Source: JAPPHA01 sp964291635 (GTDB taxonomy: Bacteria > Pseudomonadota > Alphaproteobacteria > Rhodobacterales > Rhodobacteraceae). From it: 64,000 bases of DNA. Position numbers and translations under genes: made by a program. Positions 40,462-49,679 of this stretch are shown here, piece by piece. The notes below the pieces were generated by a model that was not told the DNA's origin, did no database searches, and saw only the letters and a program-made list of their open reading frames with translations. The stretch is taken from assembly GCA_964291635.2 (NCBI GenBank), contig OZ219906.1, forward strand, positions 1-64,000. Reading direction: 5' to 3'. The stretch's first letter is position 1. Each line of letters begins with the position of its first letter.

Positions 40462-41694
40462 ATGGAACGACGACGCGTCGTGATCACCGGGATCGGAATC
40501 GTCTCGTCGATCGGCAGGAATGCCGAAGAAGTCACTGACTCCCTCCGCGAAGGGCGGTCCGGCATCAGTTTTTCCGAAGATTACCGGGAAAACGGGTTTC
40601 GCAGCCAGGTTCACGGCAAACCGGACATAGATCTCTCGGAACACATCGACAAACGCCAGCTTCGCTTCATGGGTGACGGCGCCGCGTTCAATTTCATTTC
40701 CATGAAGCAGGCCATCGAGGACAGCGGGCTCGAGGAAGGGGACATCTCCAACGAAAGAACCGGGCTGATCATGGGCTCCGGGGGTCCGTCGACGCTGAAC
40801 ATGTTTCGTGCCCACCAGACCGTCTTGTCCCGCGGGGCGCCCAAGCGCATGGGACCGTTCATGGTCACGCGCTGCATGTCGTCCACGAATTCGGCCTGCC
40901 TCGCGACACCCTTTCGGATCAAGGGCATCAATTATTCCATCACGTCCGCCTGTTCCACCTCCGCCCACTGTATCGGCAACGGTGTCGAACAGATTCAGAT
41001 GAACAAGCAGGACATCGTTTTCGCCGGGGGTGGGGAAGAACTGGACTGGACGCTTTCCTGCCTTTTTGACGCGATGGGCGCGATGTCATCCAAGTACAAC
41101 GACGCACCGGAAACGGCGTCCCGGGCATTTGATGCCAATCGGGACGGGTTCGTCATCGCCGGGGGCGGCGGCGTGGTCGTGCTGGAGGAGTTGCAGCATG
41201 CCCGCGCCCGTGGTGCCCGGATCCATGCCGAAGTCACCGGCTATGGTGCAACATCCGACGGTCATGACATGGTCGCACCATCCGGCGAGGGCGGGGAACG
41301 ATCAATGCGCCTGGCGTTGTCCACGATCGGAGAGCGCAGGGTTGACTATATCAATGCACATGGGACCTCGACCCCGGCGGGAGACGTCGTCGAGGTGGAG
41401 GCCGTTCGCAGAATCTTCGGCAATGGATCGACACCCGCCATGTCATCGACCAAGTCGCTGACAGGCCACAGCCTGGGAGGCGCCGGGGTGCAGGAGGCAA
41501 TCTACTCGCTGTTGATGATGCAGCACGGGTTCATTGCGGCATCGGCCAATGTCCACGAACTCGACCCCGGAATCAACAACGGCGAAATCACGACCGCGCT
41601 TGTCGAAAACGTCGAGATCGACACGGTAATCTCAAACAGTTTCGGTTTTGGCGGAACCAATGCAACGCTCGCGATGAGCCGTTTCGAAGGTTGA
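40462..41694 (+). CDS. fabB: 3-oxoacyl-ACP synthase I
   Basis: Condensing enzyme that elongates the cis-3-decenoyl-ACP made by FabA. The 410-residue thiolase-fold protein has Cys164 in TSACSTSAHC, the first His in NAHGTSTPAGD, and Lys/His in STKSLTGHSLGGAG, ending with the conserved SNSFGFGGTNATL. It is 45 bases downstream of fabA and overlaps the fabI start region. Confidence 0.97.
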   Translation: MERRRVVITGIGIVSSIGRNAEEVTDSLREGRSGISFSEDYRENGFRSQVHGKPDIDLSEHIDKRQLRFMGDGAAFNFISMKQAIEDSGLEEGDISNERTGLIMGSGGPSTLNMFRAHQTVLSRGAPKRMGPFMVTRCMSSTNSACLATPFRIKGINYSITSACSTSAHCIGNGVEQIQMNKQDIVFAGGGEELDWTLSCLFDAMGAMSSKYNDAPETASRAFDANRDGFVIAGGGGVVVLEELQHARARGARIHAEVTGYGATSDGHDMVAPSGEGGERSMRLALSTIGERRVDYINAHGTSTPAGDVVEVEAVRRIFGNGSTPAMSSTKSLTGHSLGGAGVQEAIYSLLMMQHGFIAASANVHELDPGINNGEITTALVENVEIDTVISNSFGFGGTNATLAMSRFEG

Positions 41695-41699
41695 TTGCG

Positions 41700-42518
41700 A
41701 TGACCCGGGCGCGGATTCCGGTCAACCGTCGATCCGGTTTGCTCGACGGTCGTCAGGGCCTTGTCCTCGGGGTCGCCAATGACAAGTCCATTGCCTGGGG
41801 AATTGCCAGGACGCTTCATGCGCATGGCGCCGGGCTTGCCTTTACCTACCAGGGCGACGCTCTGGGAAAACGGGTCCGGGCCCTCGCGGACAAGGTCGGT
41901 TCGACCATGATCATGCCTGCCGATGTTCGTGATGAAACCGAGCTCGACCAGGTCTTTTCCAGGATCGCGGACGAATGGGGAAGGCTGGACTTCCTGGTGC
42001 ATGGAATTGCATTCGCCGACAGGTCCGACCTGGTCAGCGGGCTCACGTCCACCTCGCGTGAAAACTTCCTCACCTGTCTCGAGATCTCGTGTTTCAGCCT
42101 GATAGACCTTGCCCGGCGCGCGGTCCCGCTGATGTCAGCCGGCGGCAGCATTCTGACGTTGACCTTCCAGGGATCGAGAAACGTCATGCCGAACTACAAT
42201 GTCATGGGAATTGCGAAGGCGGCACTGGAAAGCACGGTTCGATACCTCGCCAATGACCTCGGCCCGAACTCCATACGGGTCAACGCAATTAGCCCCGGTC
42301 CGATGCGAACGCTGTCGGGCGCTGCGATCGGTGGCGCCCGGAAGACTTTTCGGACCACAGAAGCCAACGCCCCGTTGCGCGCGAACGCAACCCTGGATGC
42401 GATCGGGGGCACCGCGGTATTCCTGATTTCGGAATTCGGATCCAGCACGACCGGAGAGATCGTCCACGTGGACGGCGGATACCATGTTCTCGGAATGCCC
42501 CAGCCGGAGAACCTGTAG
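41700..42518 (+). CDS. fabI: Enoyl-ACP reductase (NADH), FabI type
   Basis: Last reductive step of fatty-acid elongation. SDR-like fold with VANDKSIAWGIA at the cofactor site and the catalytic PNYNVMGIAKAALE (Tyr and Lys kept). The other conserved active-site Tyr of FabI (Tyr146 in E. coli, in LTYLG) is Phe here (LTFQG). The ATG lies six bases after the fabB stop, with GAAGG upstream; an overlapping TTG at 41691 is less likely. 272 residues, normal length. It is third in the fabABI operon. Triclosan-type inhibitors target this family. Confidence 0.95.
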   Translation: MTRARIPVNRRSGLLDGRQGLVLGVANDKSIAWGIARTLHAHGAGLAFTYQGDALGKRVRALADKVGSTMIMPADVRDETELDQVFSRIADEWGRLDFLVHGIAFADRSDLVSGLTSTSRENFLTCLEISCFSLIDLARRAVPLMSAGGSILTLTFQGSRNVMPNYNVMGIAKAALESTVRYLANDLGPNSIRVNAISPGPMRTLSGAAIGGARKTFRTTEANAPLRANATLDAIGGTAVFLISEFGSSTTGEIVHVDGGYHVLGMPQPENL

Positions 42519-42972
42519 GCCTTTCAGTTCCCGAGTCTGACCGGAAGCAAGGAAAACCGGGCTCGAAACTCTCTGCTCCCCAGGGCATGACCTCGGATGT
42601 CATGAGTTCAACCGGCCGGCACACTTCGGAACAACAGGCGCGTTCCGGTTGAACCTCCCGAAGTTCCACGAATGGCGTCTTGCCGAACAGAAGAACGGCG
42701 CAGAAATCGCCCGGTTGCCGTCTCCGGCGGCTTCAACGCAGGTACGTGCTACGGATTGGTGAAAGCGGCCGAACCGCGAGGCTCCATTGCCAGGACGGAT
42801 CCGGATCCTTCGCGACCAGCCGCCCGCGACTCCACGTCCGTGAGCAACAGTTCGATGAAACGGGACCGCCCACGGCCGATATGCCCGTCTTGCACTGACT
42901 TCGAACCCGTGCCCGAAAGTCGGCAAGGGAAAGGCAGCCGCCGTTTGCCGGGCGCCTTTCCCGATGCGCGAG
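42519..42972. other. Intergenic region between convergent fabI and nucleotidase genes
   Basis: About 450 bases; no gene and no clear terminator hairpin seen. Confidence 0.4.
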
Positions 42973-44484
42973 TCAGTTCGCTGAATTCAGCCGCCCTTCG
43001 ACTTCAGGAGCGATTTCACCCCTTGCCGAAATGTAGTTGAACACCTGGACGGTCATCAACACGGCAGCTTTTTCGTCCACGATTCTGTTCTTGTCCTTGA
43101 ACACGGCATAACCATCGCCGCCGCCAGCGACATAGTCGTTGACCGCCAGCGAAAACATCTGCGCCGGATCGATCGGACTGCCATCATGCAAGACCTCGAT
43201 CACGCGACTGCCTGGAGCCTTTCCCGGATCGTAGGTAACGCTCAATCCCGACACATGCGGGAATCGACCGGCTCCGTTCTCGATCTCGCTGAAGCCGTTC
43301 TCCAGCGCATCGATCACATCCTGGCCAGAGACTTCGAGAAGAACTGTCTTGTTCCCGAATGGCAGTTCGCTCTGAATGTCACGGCGGGTCAGAACGGTGC
43401 CCGGATCATAAGTCCGGTTGGCCCGGATTCCGCCGCCATTCATCAGCCCGATGTCAGCGCCGGTCGCCTCCCGAATCGCGTCGGCAAACAGATTGGCAAT
43501 AGCAGCCTCCCGTGACCGGATGACTTCGCGACGGCTGTCCAGTTCAGTCGTCGTGGCGCCGAGTTCGACGTTGAGTTCGTTGCTCAGCTGAGCCTCGTAC
43601 CCTTCGACTGCCGCCGCAAGTTCCGCGTCGGGAACAACATTTGCCGTGTCGATCACGCGATACCCTGCGCTCCAGACGAATTCCTTCGAGTCATCCTTTT
43701 CGATTTCGTCGAAGGTCAGATCGATCAAGGTCACCCATTCCGCCTGTTCGCCAGACTCTGCGAACAGGATTTTTCCGGTGTACTCGGTTCGGAGCAGATG
43801 ATCGTCGCCGCTCAGGAGGAGATCGACATCCCTTCGCGCCAGGATTTCCGCATCTTCTCCGGTGTCGGTGTGTGCAAGGGCAACCACAAGGTCCGCACCT
43901 GCTTCACGCAACTCTGCAGCCACTTCGCCGGCCGTGTCGGCCGCGTTCCGGAAGGTGAATTCGCCGGGACTCGATTTGACCATGGTTCCGACCGTGGTCA
44001 GCCCGAGAATGCCGATACTGAAATCGCCGACGTCAACCATTATCGACGGATGCGCCCCCGCGATGACATTCCCGTCCGGATCCTGGTTGTTTGCGCCGAG
44101 AATCGGAAATTCCGCCTCTGAAATCCGCTGCCTGGCAACTTCGGGACCGAAGTCGAATTCATGGTTTCCCAGGACCATTGCCGTCAGCCCAACCTTGTTG
44201 AGCAACTGAATCATGTGCGCGCCTTCATCAAGGCCGGACATCAGCGACGGGGAAATCGTGTCGCCCCCGAAAGTGACCAGGACGTTGCCGCCTTTCGCCC
44301 GTTCGGCCTCGACGACCGCTGCCAGCCGCGCGACTCCGCCGCGTCCTCTCTTTTCCCCCATACGATCGAGGTCATTGACGTGAATGACTGTCACCATTTC
44401 AGGCGCAGAAAACGCCACGCCTGCGGCAAGCGATACCGCTGCCACGACTGCGCCCGAGAACATGTGTTTGAGCCCGCGATACAT
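42973..44484 (-). CDS. Periplasmic 5'-nucleotidase/metallophosphatase (UshA-like)
   Basis: Secreted two-domain enzyme that removes phosphate from nucleotides or related esters. A signal peptide (MYRGLKHMFSGAVVAAVSLAAGVAFSA) follows an ATG with a strong AAAGGAG Shine-Dalgarno; the longer frame is not needed. Metallophosphatase motifs are GGDTISPSL, GNHEFDFG and ALAHTDTG. The C-terminal 5'-nucleotidase domain has NGGGIRANRTY. Two metal-site motifs deviate: HVNDLDRM in place of HxNDxH, and SGDDH in place of GHxQ/H, so metal preference or activity may differ. 503 residues. It stands alone. Confidence 0.9.
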   Translation of the reverse strand: MYRGLKHMFSGAVVAAVSLAAGVAFSAPEMVTVIHVNDLDRMGEKRGRGGVARLAAVVEAERAKGGNVLVTFGGDTISPSLMSGLDEGAHMIQLLNKVGLTAMVLGNHEFDFGPEVARQRISEAEFPILGANNQDPDGNVIAGAHPSIMVDVGDFSIGILGLTTVGTMVKSSPGEFTFRNAADTAGEVAAELREAGADLVVALAHTDTGEDAEILARRDVDLLLSGDDHLLRTEYTGKILFAESGEQAEWVTLIDLTFDEIEKDDSKEFVWSAGYRVIDTANVVPDAELAAAVEGYEAQLSNELNVELGATTTELDSRREVIRSREAAIANLFADAIREATGADIGLMNGGGIRANRTYDPGTVLTRRDIQSELPFGNKTVLLEVSGQDVIDALENGFSEIENGAGRFPHVSGLSVTYDPGKAPGSRVIEVLHDGSPIDPAQMFSLAVNDYVAGGGDGYAVFKDKNRIVDEKAAVLMTVQVFNYISARGEIAPEVEGRLNSAN

Positions 44485-44613
44485 GGTTTTCTCCTTTCCT
44501 TTTGACCCTTGGTTCCGGTTCGTTTCGAGCGTGTGCCTAAAGAACCGCCCGTCGGTTAGCAAGGCGTGACCTGGCTTGGGTTCCATCGACGAAAGGAGGC
44601 GGCCGGGTCGTTG

Positions 44614-45333
44614 TCAAATGAAATGACCTCGCGGCGGACATGACGTCATTCCGGCGCGTGCTTGCCCTCGAACCACCCGGTAAACCGTCCTGGCAGACGC
44701 ATCCCGGACCAGGTCGACCGTTTCCCCGTTCCAATGACAGTCCAAATGCAGTCGCCGCAGGGGTGACCGGGCCAGGTCGGCAAAAAAGCCCCACACGATC
44801 GCCGCCTCCCCGGACGCTCGGATAGACAATTCCCTGCCCATCCCCGACACGAACGGCCGCCCCAAAGGCCTGTGCCGGACCGTAGTCGTCGGGGTCGAGC
44901 AGCGCGGCCGCCCGCAGAACCTTCAGATCACCTTTGCCAATTCACGGAACTGCGATGTCCAACCCGGGTCCTGTTTCGTCGCTGCCATGAAGCGCCCGTG
45001 GTGATGGATCGTCTCGTGCACGGCCGCCTCGAAATCATCCGCAACATGGAGCACGCCAAGACGCCCGTCCGAAAACCGGCTGGGCCGGGCCGGGCTGGTG
45101 TGGGCGAAGGGCGCCATCAGGTAGCTTGCGCCCGGACCGCCGGCCCGTCGCCCAGGCGGAACCAGGCCGAGATTGCCGATTGAATCCATCAGCCGCGGGT
45201 TGGTCTTCTGCTCCACCGAGATCAGAGGCGGCCAGTCTTTCGGTTCTGCCATGTCTTCGGAGAGATCGATCGGAGGAAAGGCACCGCGGACGATCCGGAC
45301 CGTACCCGTCCAGTGGCCGAGCGAGGTGGGCAC
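44614..45333 (-). pseudogene. RES-domain toxin, two frameshifts
   Basis: RES toxins degrade or modify cellular NAD+. The frame begins around TSLGHWTGTVRIVRGAFPPID, then ISVEQKTNPRLMDSIGNLGLVPPG (RES-typical), FSDGRLGVLHVADDFEAAVHET, ending at a stop after ELAKVI. The frame then continues KVLRAAALLDPDDYGPAQAFG, GIVYPSVRGGGGDRVGLF, and after a T6 tract shifts again to LHLDCHWNGETVDLVRD. The shifts are near 44930 and 44785. The start is uncertain (GTG at 45333, or fusion with the antitoxin frame). The active toxin is most likely not made. Confidence 0.8.
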
Positions 45334-45350
45334 ATCCTCGGGCCGGATCG

Positions 45351-45461
45351 CCAGGCACCACGCACCGCGTCGAGATAGCGGCGCACGCGCATCAGGTCCG
45401 TCAGCTCCCCGCCCAGCATGACGCCCAGGGCGCCTGTTCCGCCGAAGGCCGCGTTCTCCAC
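45351..45461 (-). pseudogene. Xre/MbcA/ParS-type antitoxin, C-terminal remnant
   Basis: The toxin-binding end of a RES antitoxin is recognisable: AAFGGTGALGVMLGGELTDLMRVRRYLDAVRGAW. No DNA-binding N-terminal half can be found upstream in any frame, and no stop is in frame after the conserved Trp. It directly precedes the RES toxin frame, the usual operon order. Confidence 0.7.
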
Positions 45462-45911
45462 CCTGTCGGGATGCGATCCTGCGAATTTGACAAAGGCAAC
45501 GCCAGGCGCGGCTATCGGAATGGATGTTCGGCGTCTCCGGGAAGGACTGCCGGCAGTTTTTCAGGCGCCAACGATGGTATGTCGTGGGCGTCGATACCGG
45601 GCCCGGGATATTGCCCCTTCGCTGTCCCGGGGAAGCATCGAATCCCGGCGCGCGCCCTGGGGTCATGTCTCGGCTATTGGCACAAGGACCCGGCGCCCGG
45701 CCGAAACATCCTTGCCGGGAACCGGGTACTCAGGCCGACATGGCGCACGACGCGTGCCGCCACCCTTTTTCGGCGCCGTGCGCTTCGTTCCGCCTGTTCG
45801 GGAGTCTGCCTCGGCCACGTCGAACCACTTCCGATCCGACTGCGCAAACGCGCTTTCTGAAATGCGAATCCTTGTTCAGGCAACCTGGCGCTCGACGACA
45901 GGTTTTTTTTC
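45462..45911. other. Intergenic region, no supported gene
   Basis: About 450 bases between the antitoxin remnant and the gltX 3' end. It probably once held the antitoxin N-terminus. The region includes a T8 run at about 45903 without a convincing stem. Confidence 0.4.
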
Positions 45912-47228
45912 TCAGCTTCCGGTTCTTTGCATCAAGGGCATGAGTTTCGCCATTTCCGGCCCGCGCGGGCTGCCCGTCAAGGCCTTTCGCAGCGGAAGAA
46001 AGAGTGACCGGCCCCGTCTACCTGTCGTTTCCTTGACCTGCCGGGTCCAGGACGCCCAGGCGTCTCCGTCCCACGGCCTCGGAGGCAACAATGCCATTGC
46101 TTCCTCTACGAATTCCGCGTCTTCGGGATCGATCAAGGGTTCGGCGCCGCGCAGGCAAACATTCCACCAGTATCGAATGTCTGCCCTTGACGTGATGTTT
46201 TCGCGAATGGCTTCCCAGAATTCGGTCACCATTTCTTGCGGAACACCGATCGACAACAGGTCTTCCTGGACCGCTTCGGAAGGCATCGTGGCAAGGTGCC
46301 GGGCCGTCAGGGCAGCGGATTCCTTTTCGTCGAACCGCGCGGGCGAAGTTCCGAAGTCGGACAGATCGAATCCGGATGCGAGATCGTCCAGTGATCCCCC
46401 GATTTCGATTGAGCGTGATGTCCCGAGGCGTGCGAGCTGGCTGAGCAGGGCCATGGGCTCAATCCCGGCATCACGCAAATCCCTGACCGACAGGGACCCC
46501 GCGCGTTTCGCCAGCGCTTCGCCCTGGCTGCCCGTCAGGAGGGCATGGTGCGCGAATTCCGGAACCTGTCCTCCGAGAGTCGAAAAGATCTGGATCTGGG
46601 TCGCAGTATTCGTGACGTGATCAGCGCCCCTGACGACGTTCGTCACGCCAAAGTCAATGTCATCGCACACTGATGCCAGTGAATACAGGAACTGGCCATC
46701 TCCGCGGATCAGCACGGGGTCGGAGACACTCGCCGCATCAATCGACAGTTCCCCAAGGATTCCGTCATTCCAGCTTGTCCGTTCTCGATCAAGGAGGAAA
46801 CGCCAATAGGACGGCCGCGAATCACGCATGACGGATCGTTCGGATTCGCTCAGCCTAAGGGCCGAACGATCATAGACAGGAGGAAGACCCTCACGGCGTT
46901 GCTTCTTCCGCTTCAGGTCGAGTTCCGAGCGCGACTCGAAACATTCATAGAGACGTCCAGCCGATCTGAGCTGTTCCTTGGCCTCCTCGTAACGATCCAA
47001 ACGGTCGGACTGCCGTTCGAGCCGGTCCCACTGGAGGCCGAGCCAGTCGAGGTCCAGCTTGATCGCATCAACGAATTCTTCCCGGGACCGCTCCCGATCA
47101 GTGTCGTCGATCCGGAGAATGAATTGCCCGCCTGATTTTCGGGCGACGAGATGGTTCAAAAGGGCCGTCCTGAGATTCCCGACATGAAGGAACCCGGTAG
47201 GAGACGGCGCAAATCGGCAAACGGTCAT
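45912..47228 (-). CDS. gltX: Glutamate–tRNA ligase
   Basis: Class-I aminoacyl-tRNA synthetase charging tRNA-Glu (or tRNA-Glx in organisms that use GatCAB). HIGH-type motif PSPTGFLHVGN near the N-terminus. The KMSKS-type motif is LAKRAGSLSV, with Ala for the first Ser. 438 residues, like the shorter of two GluRS paralogues common in alphaproteobacteria. It lies downstream of nadE in the same direction, separated by about 450 bases. Because many alphaproteobacteria have two gltX genes, tRNA specificity cannot be fixed here. Confidence 0.95.
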   Translation of the reverse strand: MTVCRFAPSPTGFLHVGNLRTALLNHLVARKSGGQFILRIDDTDRERSREEFVDAIKLDLDWLGLQWDRLERQSDRLDRYEEAKEQLRSAGRLYECFESRSELDLKRKKQRREGLPPVYDRSALRLSESERSVMRDSRPSYWRFLLDRERTSWNDGILGELSIDAASVSDPVLIRGDGQFLYSLASVCDDIDFGVTNVVRGADHVTNTATQIQIFSTLGGQVPEFAHHALLTGSQGEALAKRAGSLSVRDLRDAGIEPMALLSQLARLGTSRSIEIGGSLDDLASGFDLSDFGTSPARFDEKESAALTARHLATMPSEAVQEDLLSIGVPQEMVTEFWEAIRENITSRADIRYWWNVCLRGAEPLIDPEDAEFVEEAMALLPPRPWDGDAWASWTRQVKETTGRRGRSLFLPLRKALTGSPRGPEMAKLMPLMQRTGS

Positions 47229-47684
47229 ATGGTTCGTACTCCAGAGTCAACCGGAAGGAAGCGGTTTCAATTCGCTGCACAAACGACCTGCGGCGAGAGG
47301 CCGGAACGAACAGCGAAACGCCAAGACATGGCCCTGTCTTTCGCGTCTCCGGATAGGGCCTCCGAAATCGCCCGCCCCGACGGCCAGACCACGGGGCACT
47401 GAGCAGAACGCGGGCGCCGCACATGCAATCCCAGAATCAGCCTTCTGGTTTTGCCTGTGCGCCGTTTGGTCCCGATCCTGTTTGGTGGAAATCCCTGCAA
47501 TCACGTGAATGTGGCGGTTGTGCGATCTCCTTCCCCGAAGCGGCTTGCGGGTGAATTACCGTTACGAATCACCGTTGTGAAGTCGAGAATTCGGGACAAT
47601 TCAAAAACCGGCGACACCACGTCTGCCGTCAGGCCTTCCCCGCCGCCCGACTTCCCCGGCCAGGCGACAGGTTTTGATCGGACG
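47229..47684. other. Intergenic region between nadE and gltX
   Basis: About 455 bases, presumably holding the gltX promoter. Overlapping open frames have no domain. I see no clear hairpin. Confidence 0.4.
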
Positions 47685-49343
47685 TCACGAACGGTCCCGC
47701 CACCGGTTTTGAATCGGGTATCTCCGGTCAAGCCAGAACGCGCGTTTCGACAGGCGGGCGCCGGGAGCGGATTGGTGGCGCTTGTATTCCGATGCGTAAA
47801 CCAGCGCTTCGATCATGCGCACCGTATCCCTGTCGTGACCGGCCTCCACGCATTCGGCGATCGAGGCATCGCCCTCGACCAGCCGTTCGAGAATGTCGTC
47901 CAGCACCTCGTACGGTGGCAGGCTGTCTTGGTCCGTCTGGTCTGGCCGAAGCTCGGCTGATGGTGGCTTTTCGATGATGCGCTCGGAGATGACCTGGCCG
48001 GCCGGTCCCGACATCCACGCCCGATGGTTCAGATTCCGCCACCTGCAGGTTTCGAAGACACTGGTCTTGTAAAGGTCCTTGATCGGGTTGTAGCCACCAG
48101 CCATGTCGCCATAGATGGTTGCGTAGCCGACAGCGACTTCCGACTTGTTTCCTGTCGAAAGGAGCATTTCGCCAAACTTGTTCGACATAGCCATCAAGAG
48201 CAGTCCGCGCAACCGGGACTGGATATTTTCCTCGGTTATGTCGGACCGGCGTCCGGCAAAGAGGTCTGCGAGCGTATCGTTGATGACATTGACACCGTCG
48301 GCAATGGGAACGACATCGATCCTGCAACCCAGTCGTTCGGCAACCGCCAAAGCGTCGTCTCGCGATGCATTGGAAGTAAACTCCGACGGAAGCAGGACGC
48401 AACGGACATTGTCCGGACCAAGAGCATCGGTCGCGATCGTTGCGACGAGTGCCGAGTCGACCCCGCCCGAGAGCCCGAGCAGAACCTTGCCGAACCCGCT
48501 CTTGCGGACATAGTCCCTGAGCGCAACGACCATGACACGGTAATCGAGTTCGCGGCCTTCGATCAATCTTGCTCGGTCACCTGCTTCGGCACGCCAACCC
48601 TCTTCGGTCCTCTGAAAATTCACCGTGACGATGGCTTCCTCCAGTTGCGGCAACTGGACACAGAGATCCCCCCCGGGGTTGAGGACGAATGACCCTCCGT
48701 CAAATACCTGGTCGTCCTGCCCGCCAACCAGGTTCAGATAAGCGAGCGGAAGTCCTGTCTCTACGACCCGCGCGACCATGTGACCCAGTCTTTCGTCGTG
48801 TTTGCCCCTGCGATAGGGCGAACCATTCGGTACCATCAGGATCTCGGCACCGGTTTCCACCAGTGTCTCGCAAACATCAGGGTGCCAGGCGTCCTCGCAG
48901 ATCGGTGTTCCCAGCCGGACTCCGGCCACCTCGTAGGGGCCGCAAATCCTTCCCGGCGTGTAATGCCGCTGCTCATCGAAGACGTCCGTATTCGGAAGAT
49001 GATGCTTGAGCACGCTGCAGTGGATCTTTCCGCCGATCAAGATATGAAAACCATTGTACAGGTCGCCATCGTCGAGAAGGGGCGCCCCGATTCCGATCGC
49101 AGGTCCGTCGCCCGTTCCGGCGGCAAGCGTCTCGACCGAACTCATCGCGTCTCGTGTGAAAGCAGGCTTGAGAACAAGATCCTGTACCTGATACCCGGTC
49201 ATGAACATCTCGGGCAGCAACAGGAAATCTGACTCCTCCGCCCTTGCCGCCCGCCACGCATGCATCGCAAGACCCCGGTTGTGATCGAGGTCCCCGACCC
49301 TCGGATTCAACTGGGCCAATGTCACCTTGAATCCGTATGTCAT
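47685..49343 (-). CDS. nadE: NAD+ synthase, glutamine-hydrolysing
   Basis: Final step of NAD+ synthesis: deamido-NAD+ + ATP + glutamine. The N-terminal nitrilase-fold glutaminase domain has the catalytic Glu45 (LLPEMFMTGY), Lys113 (LKHHLPN) and Cys149 (GTPICEDAWHP). The C-terminal synthetase domain has the PP-loop LGLSGGVDSALVA and STGNKSEVAVGY. 552 residues, matching the shorter bacterial two-domain form. It is upstream of gltX, an arrangement common in alphaproteobacteria. Confidence 0.97.
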   Translation of the reverse strand: MTYGFKVTLAQLNPRVGDLDHNRGLAMHAWRAARAEESDFLLLPEMFMTGYQVQDLVLKPAFTRDAMSSVETLAAGTGDGPAIGIGAPLLDDGDLYNGFHILIGGKIHCSVLKHHLPNTDVFDEQRHYTPGRICGPYEVAGVRLGTPICEDAWHPDVCETLVETGAEILMVPNGSPYRRGKHDERLGHMVARVVETGLPLAYLNLVGGQDDQVFDGGSFVLNPGGDLCVQLPQLEEAIVTVNFQRTEEGWRAEAGDRARLIEGRELDYRVMVVALRDYVRKSGFGKVLLGLSGGVDSALVATIATDALGPDNVRCVLLPSEFTSNASRDDALAVAERLGCRIDVVPIADGVNVINDTLADLFAGRRSDITEENIQSRLRGLLLMAMSNKFGEMLLSTGNKSEVAVGYATIYGDMAGGYNPIKDLYKTSVFETCRWRNLNHRAWMSGPAGQVISERIIEKPPSAELRPDQTDQDSLPPYEVLDDILERLVEGDASIAECVEAGHDRDTVRMIEALVYASEYKRHQSAPGARLSKRAFWLDRRYPIQNRWRDRS

Positions 49344-49679
49344 ACCGGAGTGCCCCTCGGTTCACGACCGACCGATACCGGCATTCGACAAGGATCCTGC
49401 CGGGATCTCCCAGGATTCTGCACTCCGCCGAATTGAATGTCGAGATCCCTCTTTCGTGACGGAATTCGTCAGCGGCTGCCCGGAAGAGACCGCTTCGATC
49501 GTGTTCAACTGTCCGAATTCCCGGAGATCAACCCGGCAAGTCCGCCGCGTTCGAGACTGGAACCAACGCGGGACCCGGACAATCATTGAACAATGTCGCA
49601 TTCAATGCCACATAGGCGCGGATCGGTAATATGTCGGCATACGTGCACGTTTCGGAACGGTCGCAACAAGGTTAAGCCA
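49344..49679. other. Intergenic region between divergent nadE and MORN genes
   Basis: About 335 bases that should hold both promoters. No gene is supported. An open frame reaches upstream of the MORN gene but lacks a signal-peptide-like start. Confidence 0.4.

Noticed and set aside
45895..45915. T8 run as an intrinsic terminator for an upstream plus-strand gene
   Set aside because: No stem precedes it and no plus-strand gene leads into it.
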